64,000 nt of DNA from an uncultured Bacteroidota bacterium (GTDB taxonomy: Bacteria; Bacteroidota; Bacteroidia; Chitinophagales; Chitinophagaceae), in NCBI GenBank assembly GCA_903906365.1, contig CAIVKC010000047.1, positions 24,008 to 88,007 of the forward strand, given 5' to 3'. Below the pieces are notes generated by a model. That model was given only the letters and a program-made list of their open reading frames with translations. It made no database searches and was not told the origin of the DNA. Below are positions 16,135 through 25,970 of this stretch, in pieces; position 1 is the first letter of the stretch; each line of letters opens with the position of its first letter. A program made the translations under genes and the position numbers.

Positions 16135-19100
16135 ATGTTAGGTTTTATTTCTAAAATTTTTGGGGGAAACAAGTCGGAGAAGGATATCAAAATCATTAAG
16201 CCCCTGGTAGAAGCTACCAACAGGCATTTTGCTTCCTACCAGTCTCTTTCCAACGACCAGCTCCGGGGTAAAACCAGGGAATTCAAGGAACGCATCAGCG
16301 AGTTCCTCAGTGAAATAGACGGGGAAATTGCTGAACTCAATAAAAAAGCCGAGGAACTGCCGTTCAGTGATATTAACGGTAAAGACCAGATTTACAATGA
16401 AGTGGATGCACTTCGCAAGGAAAGGGACAAGAAAATTGAAGAAATACTCAAACAGATACTTCCCGAGGCCTTTGCGGTAGTCAAGGAAACGGCCCGGCGC
16501 TTCAAGGATAATCCGGAAGTCCGCGCCACCGCCACCGACTTTGACCGTGACCTGAGTATCAAAAAAGAACATATTACCATTTCCGGTGACCAGGTCATTT
16601 ATAAAAACACCTGGATAGCCGGGGGGGCCCCCATCACCTGGAATATGGTGCATTACGATGTGCAGCTGATCGGGGGAGCCGTCCTGCACGAAGGCAAGAT
16701 CGCAGAAATGGCTACCGGTGAAGGAAAAACACTTGTATCCACCCTGCCTGCCTACCTGAATGCCCTGGCAGGGGAGGGTGTTCATATCGTTACGGTCAAT
16801 GACTACCTGGCCAGGCGTGACTCCGAATGGAACGGACCCATATTTGAATGGCTGGGGCTGAGTGTTGACTGTATTGACAAGCACGAACCCAACAGTGAGG
16901 CCCGCCGGGCAGCCTATCATGCCGATATTACCTATGGCACAAATAATGAATTCGGCTTTGACTACCTGCGTGACAATATGGTGCATTCTCCCGATGAGAT
17001 GGTGCAACGCAAACATCATTATGCCATGGTGGATGAAGTGGACAGTGTGCTCATTGATGATGCCAGGACCCCCCTGATCATTTCAGGACCGGTACCCAAG
17101 GGGGATGATCAGCAATACCATATTCTAAAAAGCCGTGTGGAAAGGCTGGTTGAAATACAAAAGAAAGTCGTCAACCAATTCCTCAATGAAGCCAAGAAGA
17201 AGATCGCAGAAGGAAACGACGACCCCAAGGACGGGGGACTGGCCCTGATGAGGGCACATCGTGGTCTTCCAAAGACAGGACCCCTGATTAAATTTCTTTC
17301 AGAGCCGGGTATGCGGGTGAAATTACAGAAAGCGGAAAACTATTACCTGGCAGACCAGCAAAAGGAAATGCCGAAGGTGGATGCCGAATTATATTTCCAG
17401 ATTGACGAGAAGAATAATTCTGTTGAACTGACTGACAAGGGTATTCAGATGATTACCCGGGAAGGTGAGGATCCTGAATTCTTCGTACTTCCTGATATAG
17501 CCGTAAAACTGGCTGATATCGAAAAAAGTGAACTGGGGGCTGAAGAAAAGCTATTGCAGAAGGAAGCGTTGTTAAATGAATATTCCGTAAAGGCGGACCG
17601 TATTCATACGGTACAACAATTGCTTAAAGCCTATACGTTGTTTGATAAGGACGTAGAATATGTAGTCCTTGACGGCCAGGTCAAAATTGTGGATGAACAG
17701 ACGGGACGTATACTGGACGGCCGTCGTTATAGTGATGGTTTACACCAGGCCATTGAAGCCAAAGAAAATGTAAAGATTGAAGCGGCTACCCAAACTTATG
17801 CCACCGTTACGCTGCAGAATTATTTCAGGATGTATCATAAGCTCGCCGGGATGACCGGTACAGCTGAAACGGAAGCGGCCGAATTATGGGATATTTACAA
17901 GCTCGACGTAGTCACCGTTCCCACCAATATGCCGGCTATTCGCAAGGACCACCAGGACCTGGTATATAAAACCAAGAGGGAAAAATACAAGGCCGTTATT
18001 GATGAAATTGAAAAACTGCGCAATGAAGGCAGGCCTTCCCTGGTGGGAACTACCTCTGTGGAAGTCAGTGAACTGCTCAGCAAGATGCTTCAGGTCAAAA
18101 AAATTCCCCATAATGTACTCAATGCAAAACAACATGCCCGTGAAGCACAGGTAGTGGCTGAGGCAGGCCTCGCCGGGGCTGTAACCATAGCTACCAACAT
18201 GGCTGGCCGTGGTACGGATATCAAACTTGGGCCCGGCGTGAAGGAAGCCGGCGGCCTGGCCATTATTGGCACGGAGCGTCATGAATCCAGGAGGGTAGAC
18301 AGACAGTTGCGCGGACGTTCTGCCCGTCAGGGTGACCCGGGAACCACCCAGTTCTATGTTTCCCTGGAAGACGACCTCATGCGTATGTTTGGAAGCGAAC
18401 GCATCGCCTCGCTCATGGATAAAATGGGTTATAAAGAAGGTGAGGTAATCCAGCACGGAATGGTGACCAAGAGCATTGAAAGAGCGCAGAAAAAAGTGGA
18501 AGAGAATAATTTTGGTATCCGCAAACGCCTGCTGGAATACGATGATGTCATGAACAAGCAGCGTAATGTGGTATATAAGAAACGCAATCACGCCCTTTTT
18601 GGTGAAAGACTGGCACTGGACCTGGACAACGCTTTCTATGTGGTCGCAGAAAGCCTGGTCAATTCATTTAAGGAAATGGACGACTACGAGGGATTCAAAC
18701 TGTCCAATATTGTAAATTTCAGTCTGGACACTTCCATTACCAGGGAAGAGTTTTTGAAGGGCGAGGTCAGTCAGCTGACTGATAAACTCTATACGGAAGC
18801 CACCCAGAACTATGAACGTAAACTGGAAGAGCTTCGCAAACAGGCTGTCCCTGTTTTTAAAAATATCCGGCTGACCCAGGGCAGACATATAGAAAATGTG
18901 GTGGTTCCGTTTAGTGACGGAAAAAAATCCATCAATGTGCTGGCCAACCTGCAAAAGACGCTTGACAGCGAAGGGCGTGAACTGATGAATGCAGTGGAAA
19001 GCCAAATCACCCTGTCCATCATTGATGAAGCCTGGAAAGAGCATCTTCGTTCCATGGATGACCTGAAACAAAGCGTTCAAACAGCCTACCTGGAACAAAA

Positions 19101-19464
19101 AGATCCACTGGTGATCTATAAGATGGAGGCATTTGACCTGTTCCGTCAAATGGACAGCGAGGTCAACAAGGATATAGTCAGCTTTCTGTCCCATTGTTCC
19201 ATCCCCATCGAGGAAAATAATGCTCCTATCCGCGAAGGCAGGGAACAAAAGACCGATATGAGCAAGCTAAAAGTGCGCAAAGATGAAATGGTAGTCGCCG
19301 GGGAGCCCGGCCGGGATATCGTTCATGAAGGAAGCGATTATTATGATCCCGCCGAACCGGTGAAAAAAGAGCCCATAAAGGTCGGGCCGAAAATTGGCCG
19401 TAATGACCTCTGCCCCTGCGGAAGCGGAAAAAAATATAAGAACTGCCACGGAAAAGAAGCCTGA
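16135..19464 (+). CDS. secA: preprotein translocase ATPase SecA
   Basis: Motor ATPase that drives Sec-dependent protein export at the inner membrane. The 1,109-residue length is typical of Bacteroidota SecA, which is longer than the roughly 900 residues of E. coli because of inserts in the nucleotide-binding region. Visible motifs are Walker A MATGEGKT, the DEVDSVLIDDARTPLIISG segment, TNMAGRGTDIKLGPG, the QLRGRSARQGDPG motor motif and the C-terminal zinc finger CPCGSGKKYKNCHG, which contacts SecB and phospholipid. The gene has its own -7 box and a strong terminator. Confidence 0.98.
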   Translation: MLGFISKIFGGNKSEKDIKIIKPLVEATNRHFASYQSLSNDQLRGKTREFKERISEFLSEIDGEIAELNKKAEELPFSDINGKDQIYNEVDALRKERDKKIEEILKQILPEAFAVVKETARRFKDNPEVRATATDFDRDLSIKKEHITISGDQVIYKNTWIAGGAPITWNMVHYDVQLIGGAVLHEGKIAEMATGEGKTLVSTLPAYLNALAGEGVHIVTVNDYLARRDSEWNGPIFEWLGLSVDCIDKHEPNSEARRAAYHADITYGTNNEFGFDYLRDNMVHSPDEMVQRKHHYAMVDEVDSVLIDDARTPLIISGPVPKGDDQQYHILKSRVERLVEIQKKVVNQFLNEAKKKIAEGNDDPKDGGLALMRAHRGLPKTGPLIKFLSEPGMRVKLQKAENYYLADQQKEMPKVDAELYFQIDEKNNSVELTDKGIQMITREGEDPEFFVLPDIAVKLADIEKSELGAEEKLLQKEALLNEYSVKADRIHTVQQLLKAYTLFDKDVEYVVLDGQVKIVDEQTGRILDGRRYSDGLHQAIEAKENVKIEAATQTYATVTLQNYFRMYHKLAGMTGTAETEAAELWDIYKLDVVTVPTNMPAIRKDHQDLVYKTKREKYKAVIDEIEKLRNEGRPSLVGTTSVEVSELLSKMLQVKKIPHNVLNAKQHAREAQVVAEAGLAGAVTIATNMAGRGTDIKLGPGVKEAGGLAIIGTERHESRRVDRQLRGRSARQGDPGTTQFYVSLEDDLMRMFGSERIASLMDKMGYKEGEVIQHGMVTKSIERAQKKVEENNFGIRKRLLEYDDVMNKQRNVVYKKRNHALFGERLALDLDNAFYVVAESLVNSFKEMDDYEGFKLSNIVNFSLDTSITREEFLKGEVSQLTDKLYTEATQNYERKLEELRKQAVPVFKNIRLTQGRHIENVVVPFSDGKKSINVLANLQKTLDSEGRELMNAVESQITLSIIDEAWKEHLRSMDDLKQSVQTAYLEQKDPLVIYKMEAFDLFRQMDSEVNKDIVSFLSHCSIPIEENNAPIREGREQKTDMSKLKVRKDEMVVAGEPGRDIVHEGSDYYDPAEPVKKEPIKVGPKIGRNDLCPCGSGKKYKNCHGKEA

Positions 19465-19492
19465 CAAATAATTTTATAATCATCTATTTCCT

Positions 19493-19524
19493 GGCCCGGT
19501 TAAGTACACCGGGCCTTTCTTTTT
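19493..19524 (+). terminator. Rho-independent terminator of secA
   Basis: GGCCCGGT at 19493-19500 pairs perfectly with ACCGGGCC at 19508-19515 around a 7-base loop and is followed by TTTCTTTTT. It lies 29 bases after the secA stop. Confidence 0.88.
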
Positions 19525-19892
19525 GCGACCCATCAAGGTCTGCCAAGTGAAAAGAATTGGCGGCCTTCGGGGAAAATTTGTCAAACCAGGAAGGTATCCT
19601 AACAGGCGTAAAAGCGTTCCGTAAGACTTCGAAATACAGGTCTTGCATATCGACCAACGGCCTTTCACACTTGCCGCGAATCTATCGGGGCATAGTAATC
19701 GGCTGGCCGGCCTCAAACGGCCGGAGGTGCCGCCAAACGAGGTGATGACTGATGTGGATGCCCAGGTGAAAATCAGGTAAACAGGCCCTCTCCTGATCCG
19801 GATGATTTCTATTCCACGTACCGGTTCATGCGGCAGGATTCCATGTTCCGACCGGACAGTCTTCAGGTCAGGGTCTGGTAAATCCCCCAAAT
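19525..19892. other. intergenic region between secA and the amidohydrolase locus
   Basis: About 370 bases between two convergent transcription units, each ended by its own terminator. I see only a small CCGGCC/GGCCGG hairpin at 19707-19724. The 136-codon minus-strand frame at 19480-19890 runs through the secA terminator and has no recognisable domain, so no gene is called. Confidence 0.6.
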
Positions 19893-19930
19893 AAAAAGGG
19901 TACGCCCGCCAGCCGGCGGGCGTACCCTTT
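19893..19930 (-). terminator. long-stem terminator of the amidohydrolase operon
   Basis: A perfect 16-bp stem (19895-19910 with 19915-19930) with a four-base loop ends, on the minus strand, in a run of T (19897-19893). It lies 12 bases beyond the stop of the last amidohydrolase gene. Confidence 0.85.
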
Positions 19931-19942
19931 GGGAGTGAATAA

Positions 19943-21256
19943 TTATTTCAGACCGTATTTGGTCATATAACGCTGGTAAAGCTGGGTTTGCTTATTTTCC
20001 AGGCTTACCTGGCGGCCTTGTATGAATGCGGCGCTTATGATACTGGTCCTCATATCCAGTATATCACCCTCACTGATGACAATATTGGCATCCTTGCCTT
20101 TTTCAATTGACCCGGTGGTAGCGTCAATTCCGAGAATCCGGGCACTGTTGAGGGTAATGGCCTGAAGTGCCTGTTCCCTGGTTAATCCATAAGCCGCGGC
20201 AGTACCTGCATTAAACATCAGGTTTCTGTACCGGGTTTCATCATGCTCATCATTGAGAGCAAATAATACCCCTGCTTTTTGAAGCTGGTAAGGAGTCTTA
20301 TAGGGCTGATCAACATCATCATCTTCAGTGGCGGGAAGTTCATGTTGCTGCTGCAGGATGACGGCTATATTATTTTGCTTGAGCAGATCTGCGATCTGAT
20401 AGCTCTCGCTGGCTCCAACAATTACCACATCAAAACCAAATTCCTTCACAAAATCAATAGCGACGAGCATTTGTTTAACCTGGTCAGCGTGAATAAACAA
20501 TTTTTTTGACCTGTCAAACAATCCCCTAAGCGCCTCAAACTTCAGGTTTGTTTCCTTATGTACAGGCTCATTGATATATACTTTGGCCTGTCGAAAGAAC
20601 GATTTGATTTCATCCATTTTTTCAAGAGCCTGTTTGGTAGGGTCAGTCCGGTCAATGGGCAATCCCAGAAAAAGGGCAAAACGGTTTGGCCTGCTGATGA
20701 ATGAAGGCAGGTTCAAATGTATGGCTATATCCATTTTATAGGCAGCGTCCTCCCAGTTCCATGCATCCAGCTGCACTACTGTGGAAGAACCACTGATGGT
20801 TCCGCCCTTGGGCGTCACATTTGCAAGCAGGATCCCGTTTGCTTTAAGCGTGTTGATGATTCTGGAGTCCGTATTGTAAGCCACAATGGAGCGAATGCTT
20901 GGGTTGTATTCCCCGATTTCTTCATAGTCGTTTGACCCCCTAACGCCGTTGGCAATTTCCTTTAGGCCCAGGTCCGTAACCGGGAGTATCAGCCCGGGGT
21001 AAACCTGTTTACCTTTTCCATCGATGATTCTGGCGTTGGGCTGGGTGGCCGATATCTGGCTGCCGACCTGAATTATTTTTCCGCCTGACATTTCAATGCT
21101 CCCGTTTTCAATTACCTGACCGTTGCCCACATGAATGGTTGCATTGGTTATGACAACTGACCCAGGCTGCTCCCTGACAGGGTAGACATCATCCTGTGCC
21201 CTTGCCGTGGAAAACAGGATCAAAAAACAGCATACACTATATATTGATTTGTTCAT
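19943..21256 (-). CDS. short amidohydrolase-family protein, copy 2 (metal site degenerate)
   Basis: Exported amidohydrolase-superfamily protein of 437 residues, with a signal peptide (MNKSIYSVCCFLILFSTARAQ). The fold is recognisable from VITNATIHVGNGQVIENGSI at the start and the C-terminal pattern AITLNSARILGIDATTGSIEKGKDANIVI of imidazolonepropionase-like enzymes. The HxH metal motif after the first beta strand is missing: the PGxIDxHxH position reads VYPGLILPVTDLG. The usual C-terminal metal Asp context is replaced by ALNDEHDE. It may therefore be a non-catalytic partner of the long protein encoded 12 bases upstream, though an atypical metal site cannot be excluded. It is a paralogue of the gene at 24645-25916. 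Confidence 0.8.
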   Translation of the reverse strand: MNKSIYSVCCFLILFSTARAQDDVYPVREQPGSVVITNATIHVGNGQVIENGSIEMSGGKIIQVGSQISATQPNARIIDGKGKQVYPGLILPVTDLGLKEIANGVRGSNDYEEIGEYNPSIRSIVAYNTDSRIINTLKANGILLANVTPKGGTISGSSTVVQLDAWNWEDAAYKMDIAIHLNLPSFISRPNRFALFLGLPIDRTDPTKQALEKMDEIKSFFRQAKVYINEPVHKETNLKFEALRGLFDRSKKLFIHADQVKQMLVAIDFVKEFGFDVVIVGASESYQIADLLKQNNIAVILQQQHELPATEDDDVDQPYKTPYQLQKAGVLFALNDEHDETRYRNLMFNAGTAAAYGLTREQALQAITLNSARILGIDATTGSIEKGKDANIVISEGDILDMRTSIISAAFIQGRQVSLENKQTQLYQRYMTKYGLK

Positions 21257-21268
21257 GATAGGTAGTAT

Positions 21269-24200
21269 TTACTTGTTATTTTCAAAAATTTCGCTGACAT
21301 CAAATGTAACCAGTCCGTCATGATGCTCATGGTCGCCGCAGCTAAGCAGAATCTGGAAACTGGGCTGTGCAGCCATCACCGGCCCCCCGGACTTTTTCTC
21401 GGCCAGCATCTTCTGTACCAGCCTGTTTTTTTCTTCCAGGATATATTTCCGTTTGGCGGCATCCTTGTCCACATCGTAGTATACAACGCCGTCAACCATG
21501 GTGGTCAGCGCCCTGGCATAAATACTCAACGGGTTGTCGCTCCATAGAACCAGGTCCGCATCCTTTCCCACCCGGATACTACCTACCCTGTCATCCACAT
21601 GAAGCGCCTTGGCAGGATTGAGCGTCACCATTTTCAGGGCATCTTCTTCGGCCATGCCTCCGTACTTAACGCTTTTTGCCGCTTCCTGGTTAAGCCGCCT
21701 TGCCTGCTCGGCGTCGTCAGAATTGATACACACGTTCAGACCCACCTTCTGCATGATGGCGGCATTATACGCTATAGCGTCCTGCACTTCCATTTTATAG
21801 GCCCACCAGTCAGAAAACGTAGAGGCGTTTGCCCCATGTTGCTTCATTTTATCGGCAACCTTGTAACCTTCCAGAATATGGGTGAAGGTGTTAACGCGGA
21901 AACCGAATTTATCAGCTACCCGCAACAGGGCCGTAATTTCACTTTGAACATAAGAATGACAGGTGATGAATCTTTTATGGTTCAGAATTTCAACGAGCGC
22001 ATCCAGTTCAAGATCCCTCCTGGGTGTAATGGGCTGTGCCCCCTTCTTTCTGTTATTGGCTTCAGCATTCTTCCATTCATTTTCATAGTCCCTTGCCCTG
22101 GTAAAGGCATCCATCAAAACTTCTTCTACTCCCATCCGGGTGTCCGGGAAACGGTTGTTACTGGAGGAGGTTGTCCTTTTGACATTTTCGCCCAGCGCAA
22201 ATTTTATGAAAGGATCCCAGTTTCTGAATTTGAGATCTTCATCGCCGAGGCCCCATCGCAGTTTGATGAGCTGGGTCTGACCGCCGATGGTATTGGCTGA
22301 ACCATGCAGGATATGGGAGGAGGTAACACCCCCGCTCAGCTGACGGTAAATATTGATGTCGTCGGGATTCAAGTTATCGCCGATCCGGACCTCAGAGGTT
22401 ACCGACTGGCCACCCTCATTGATGGACGCTGCGGCAATATGGGAATGTTCATCGATGATCCCGGCAGTAAGGTGTTTTCCGGTTCCGTCAATGACCCTTG
22501 CCGTGGCGTCACTGAGACCCTTGCCCAGCTGGGCAATTTTCCCACCCTTCACCAGAACATCGGTTTGCTCAAGTCTTCCTTCATTTTCATTGGTCCAGAC
22601 AGTCGCATTTTTTATCAGGATATTTTCCTGTTTGGGGAGTTCCTCCCAGCCATATCCGTCAAAGGGGAATAGAACCTTCCCGGTTCTGGGGGGGAACTTC
22701 CTGCGGGTACTATCCTGGGAATTGGTACCAGCTTTCAGGAAAGTGGCGGTCCAGACAATGGCATTTCCTGCGCTGTCTTCCCCGTTTCCATTCCAGGAAG
22801 ATCCGCCTGCCACTCCGCTCAGGCGGCTGGTTGCCCCGCCCCTGGGGCCACCCATACGTCCACCCCTCGGTGCCATGGTGCGGGATGCAGTATCACCGCT
22901 CCCCGTTGGAAGGCCTTTTTTGGCAACAGGCGCCGAAAAACTGAGTTTAACGATTTTTCCGTCAAAACTGAATTTGGTTGTCATGGTATCTTTGCCAACT
23001 ACGCTGGCCGAATTGGAGCCCCGGACCTCCAGGGAATAATTGGATGTCCCGGCTGCGGAACTGATAGCCAGATTATAGGTTCCCCTGATATCATTCCATT
23101 CTTCTTCTTTAACGCCATATTTCTGCCCCTGCACCCAGTTTTGCAAAATAGCTGTCTTTTCACCAAATATGGGTCCGTTCGTGACCAGGAAATTGGCCAG
23201 CTTACCGGCTTCCAGGCTCCCCACCTTATCATAGACACCCAGCAGGGTGGCGGGGGTTTTGGTCAGGGCTTCGAATGCCTTTGATTCAGTCAATCCATAA
23301 TCGAAGGCCTTACGCAGATTGGACAGGAATTGTTTAACATCCTTCAGGTCAGCTGAGGAAAGGCAAAAGGGTATGTTTGCCTTTTCGAAAGCAGCCGGGT
23401 TGGAAGGGGCCAGCTCCCAGTGCTTCATGTCTGCCAGTGAAACGAACCGGGCATCATTGGGATCTTCCACATCCTGGGCCTGGGGGAAATTTAGTGTCAG
23501 AATATAGGGAGCCTTGGTGGCAGCGATATCATTGATTCGCTGGTATTCATTGCCCCCGCCCTTTATTATATACTGGACTCCAAACTCATCGCCTATCCTG
23601 TCGGCCCTCAGGTCATTCCATTTATCATTGGCTTCCATGATCTGAGGCAGACCCTGGTTATCCAGCCAGGCCTGCAGGCTGAGATTGACGCCCTCCCTGG
23701 CGGGTCTTGACTTATACCATTGAGCATCCAGGTAGGTCTGCCTGAGCAAAGCGATGACCCCCATGATCGATCCGGGGTAGCTTTGCGTGGAAGTGCCTTT
23801 ATTCATGGAATAATGCGCGGCGGCCTTTTCTTTAATGATGACCAGATTTTCCTTTTCGCTGGCCAGCGTGACCAGGACACCAGTACCCCTGGCAATACCA
23901 TTTTTTTCATGGGTAAGTACCGTTCCAAACCCGCTTTCCCGAAGCAGCTTTGCCCGGGCATCATCGGTGGTGAAAATCCTGGAGGCATCGGTTTCGGGTC
24001 TGATTGCCTGGTTCCAGTTATAGGCCCCCTTGGTGTTGGAAGTAATCTGCGAGGGGCCCCGAAAATCAAAACCATTACGCTGTCTTTCGGGAACGGGTAT
24101 GCCGTAATCACTGTAAATGTCTATAAAGGAGGGGTAGATATACTTCCCGGAGCAGTCAATGACCACCGCATCCTTTGGCATTTCAATGGAAGTGCCAATG

Positions 24201-24424
24201 GCTATGATCCTGCCTTCCCGAATGACCATGGTGGCTTTGGGAATAGTGGTCTGGCCATCCTTTACGATGGTGGCATTGGTAAGGGCAAAACAGGAAGCCC
24301 TGGGGTCAGCCACTCCGTTGACCGGAAAAGTGACCTGGCCTAGCGCCCCATAAAAAGTGAGGGAAAGAAATCCCAGCAACATGGAAAAAAATTTTCCAGG
24401 CGGGCTCAGTCGTAGAATTCCCAT
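21269..24424 (-). CDS. long two-module amidohydrolase, copy 2
   Basis: Exported protein of 1,051 residues made of two amidohydrolase modules. The frame is open upstream to 24772, but the ATG at 24424 starts a signal peptide (MGILRLSPPGKFFSMLLGFLSLTFYGALGQ) and the upstream part lies over a terminator. The N-terminal module has lost the HxH motif (IYPSFIDIYSDYG). The C-terminal module is intact: DEHSHI, then a His in ITCHSY, a His in THILEGYK and an Asp in INSDDAEQ, the ligand set of imidazolonepropionase-like enzymes. Between the modules is an insert with an Arg/Gly-rich stretch (APRGGRMGGPRGG). It is followed after 12 bases by the short partner gene. The substrate is unknown; peptidase/dipeptidase or cyclic-amide hydrolysis are options. 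Confidence 0.82.
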   Translation of the reverse strand: MGILRLSPPGKFFSMLLGFLSLTFYGALGQVTFPVNGVADPRASCFALTNATIVKDGQTTIPKATMVIREGRIIAIGTSIEMPKDAVVIDCSGKYIYPSFIDIYSDYGIPVPERQRNGFDFRGPSQITSNTKGAYNWNQAIRPETDASRIFTTDDARAKLLRESGFGTVLTHEKNGIARGTGVLVTLASEKENLVIIKEKAAAHYSMNKGTSTQSYPGSIMGVIALLRQTYLDAQWYKSRPAREGVNLSLQAWLDNQGLPQIMEANDKWNDLRADRIGDEFGVQYIIKGGGNEYQRINDIAATKAPYILTLNFPQAQDVEDPNDARFVSLADMKHWELAPSNPAAFEKANIPFCLSSADLKDVKQFLSNLRKAFDYGLTESKAFEALTKTPATLLGVYDKVGSLEAGKLANFLVTNGPIFGEKTAILQNWVQGQKYGVKEEEWNDIRGTYNLAISSAAGTSNYSLEVRGSNSASVVGKDTMTTKFSFDGKIVKLSFSAPVAKKGLPTGSGDTASRTMAPRGGRMGGPRGGATSRLSGVAGGSSWNGNGEDSAGNAIVWTATFLKAGTNSQDSTRRKFPPRTGKVLFPFDGYGWEELPKQENILIKNATVWTNENEGRLEQTDVLVKGGKIAQLGKGLSDATARVIDGTGKHLTAGIIDEHSHIAAASINEGGQSVTSEVRIGDNLNPDDINIYRQLSGGVTSSHILHGSANTIGGQTQLIKLRWGLGDEDLKFRNWDPFIKFALGENVKRTTSSSNNRFPDTRMGVEEVLMDAFTRARDYENEWKNAEANNRKKGAQPITPRRDLELDALVEILNHKRFITCHSYVQSEITALLRVADKFGFRVNTFTHILEGYKVADKMKQHGANASTFSDWWAYKMEVQDAIAYNAAIMQKVGLNVCINSDDAEQARRLNQEAAKSVKYGGMAEEDALKMVTLNPAKALHVDDRVGSIRVGKDADLVLWSDNPLSIYARALTTMVDGVVYYDVDKDAAKRKYILEEKNRLVQKMLAEKKSGGPVMAAQPSFQILLSCGDHEHHDGLVTFDVSEIFENNK

Positions 24425-24581
24425 GTGTAGTAGTTTTAGTTGGTGAATGTGAATACATCCGAATTTAGGCAAATATGAGTATTGCCCCTGCTTATTTTTA
24501 TCAGCGGTAATTTCATTTTGTTGAAAATCTGTTTGGGCCCTTATGGCCCCTATTTGAGCAGTCTTGGCGGGGGAAGGCAGT

Positions 24582-24618
24582 AAAAAACCCCGTCGGCCGC
24601 CTGGGGCAGCTGACGGGG
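24582..24618 (-). terminator. terminator of the first amidohydrolase cassette
   Basis: On the minus strand, a stem of about 14 bp with one mismatch and one G-U pair (outer 7 bp: 24618-24612 with 24594-24588) is followed by six T (24587-24582). It lies 26 bases beyond the stop at 24645 and separates the two cassettes. Confidence 0.85.
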
Positions 24619-24644
24619 CCGGAATAAGCCTGATTGGCCAATCA

Positions 24645-25916
24645 TTAGTTCTTAAGCCCGAATTTCCCGATGTACTTGTTATAGAGTTGTTTTTGCTTGT
24701 TATCCAGATCAATCTGGCGTCCCTGGATAAATGCCAGGCTGACAAGGCTGGTCCTGATATCCAGTACATCACCTTCGCTTACAATGATATTGGCATCCTT
24801 TCCTTTTTCAAGGGAGCCTGTGCGATTGTCAATACCCAGGATTTTGGCGGCATTGAGGGTAATGGCCTGCAGGGCCTGCTCCCTGGTAAGTCCGTAGGCG
24901 GAGGCCACCCCGGCATTGAATGCCAGGTTTCGGTAACGGCTGCTTTCATTGGCATCGGAAATGCAAAACATAACCCCTGCCTGCTGAAGAAGAAAAGGGG
25001 CCTTATAAATGATGTCCACGTCATCATCCTGCATGGCAGGGAGGGTGAAGACCTGCCGGAGTACGACCGAGATATTGTATTTTTTCAGGTAATCGGTGAT
25101 TTTCCAGCTGTCGATTCCCCCTACTATGACGGTGCGGAAACCAAATTCCCTGGCAAAACTGACAGCCACCATCATTTCCTTCACCAGGTCGCAATGCACA
25201 AAAAAAGTCTGCTCCCCTGAAAAAAGTTTCCTGACCGATTCAAATTTGAGGTTGGTCTGTTCATGCCTGGTTTCGTGCATGTAGGCCTTTGCCTGCCTGA
25301 AAAAAGTCCTAACCCCCTCTATCTGATCCATGGCATCCTTTACAGGGTCTCCTTCAGTAGAAAACCTGACCAGGTTGGGCATATTGAAATGGATCCCGCC
25401 ATCCAGCCGGTAAACCGCGTCCTCCCAATTCCAGGCATCCAGTTGCATCACAGAAGACGATCCACTGATAATGCCACCCTGCGGGATGACATTGGCAAGA
25501 AGAATTCCGTTGCTGCGCACATTATAAATGATTTTCGAATCCGCATTATAGGCAATGGCAGCACGGATATTGGGGTTGATGTCACCAAGTTCGGCTTCAT
25601 CGGAGGTAGCGCGGACCGCGCTGATTTCATTGAGTCCCAAAATGGAGGCGGCAGATATCAGACCCGGGTAGATGTGCTTTCCGGAACAGTCTATCTCCGT
25701 GAGTTTGGTTGGCCCTGCATATTTTCCGACTTCGGTAATCTTTCCATTTGAAAAAACCACAAGCCCGTCAGGAATCATTTCGCCATTGCCTGTATGTACA
25801 GTGCCGTGAACGAGTGCAATATCGCCCGACTGGGGACGGGAAGGAGATATGTTTTCCTGGGCGCATAACCGGTAGACCGACAGGCTGAGTAAAAATATCA
25901 ATAATGTACTTTTCAT
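24645..25916 (-). CDS. short amidohydrolase-family protein, copy 1 (metal site degenerate)
   Basis: Exported 423-residue amidohydrolase-superfamily protein (signal peptide MKSTLLIFLLSLSVYRLCAQ). It is clearly paralogous to the protein at 19943-21256, sharing long stretches such as GILLANV, LDAWNWEDA, YGLTREQALQAITLN and SLEKGKDANI. As in that copy, the HxH motif is absent (IYPGLISAASILG), and the C-terminal region reads MFCISDANESSRYRN. The Asp is thus present but the histidines are not. It lies 54 bases after the long two-module gene and ends in its own terminator. Catalysis is doubtful; partner or regulatory subunit is an inference. Confidence 0.8.
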   Translation of the reverse strand: MKSTLLIFLLSLSVYRLCAQENISPSRPQSGDIALVHGTVHTGNGEMIPDGLVVFSNGKITEVGKYAGPTKLTEIDCSGKHIYPGLISAASILGLNEISAVRATSDEAELGDINPNIRAAIAYNADSKIIYNVRSNGILLANVIPQGGIISGSSSVMQLDAWNWEDAVYRLDGGIHFNMPNLVRFSTEGDPVKDAMDQIEGVRTFFRQAKAYMHETRHEQTNLKFESVRKLFSGEQTFFVHCDLVKEMMVAVSFAREFGFRTVIVGGIDSWKITDYLKKYNISVVLRQVFTLPAMQDDDVDIIYKAPFLLQQAGVMFCISDANESSRYRNLAFNAGVASAYGLTREQALQAITLNAAKILGIDNRTGSLEKGKDANIIVSEGDVLDIRTSLVSLAFIQGRQIDLDNKQKQLYNKYIGKFGLKN

Positions 25917-25970
25917 ATAAATAAAATTGTCACGTTAATTAAAAGATATCCATGGGGGTGACCGCTATGT

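Noticed and set aside
19480..19890. 136-codon minus-strand frame after secA
   Set aside because: It runs through the secA terminator and no family is recognised; most likely chance.
24425..24772. Upstream extension of the long amidohydrolase, copy 2
   Set aside because: The extension crosses the terminator of the preceding cassette, while a signal peptide starts at 24424.
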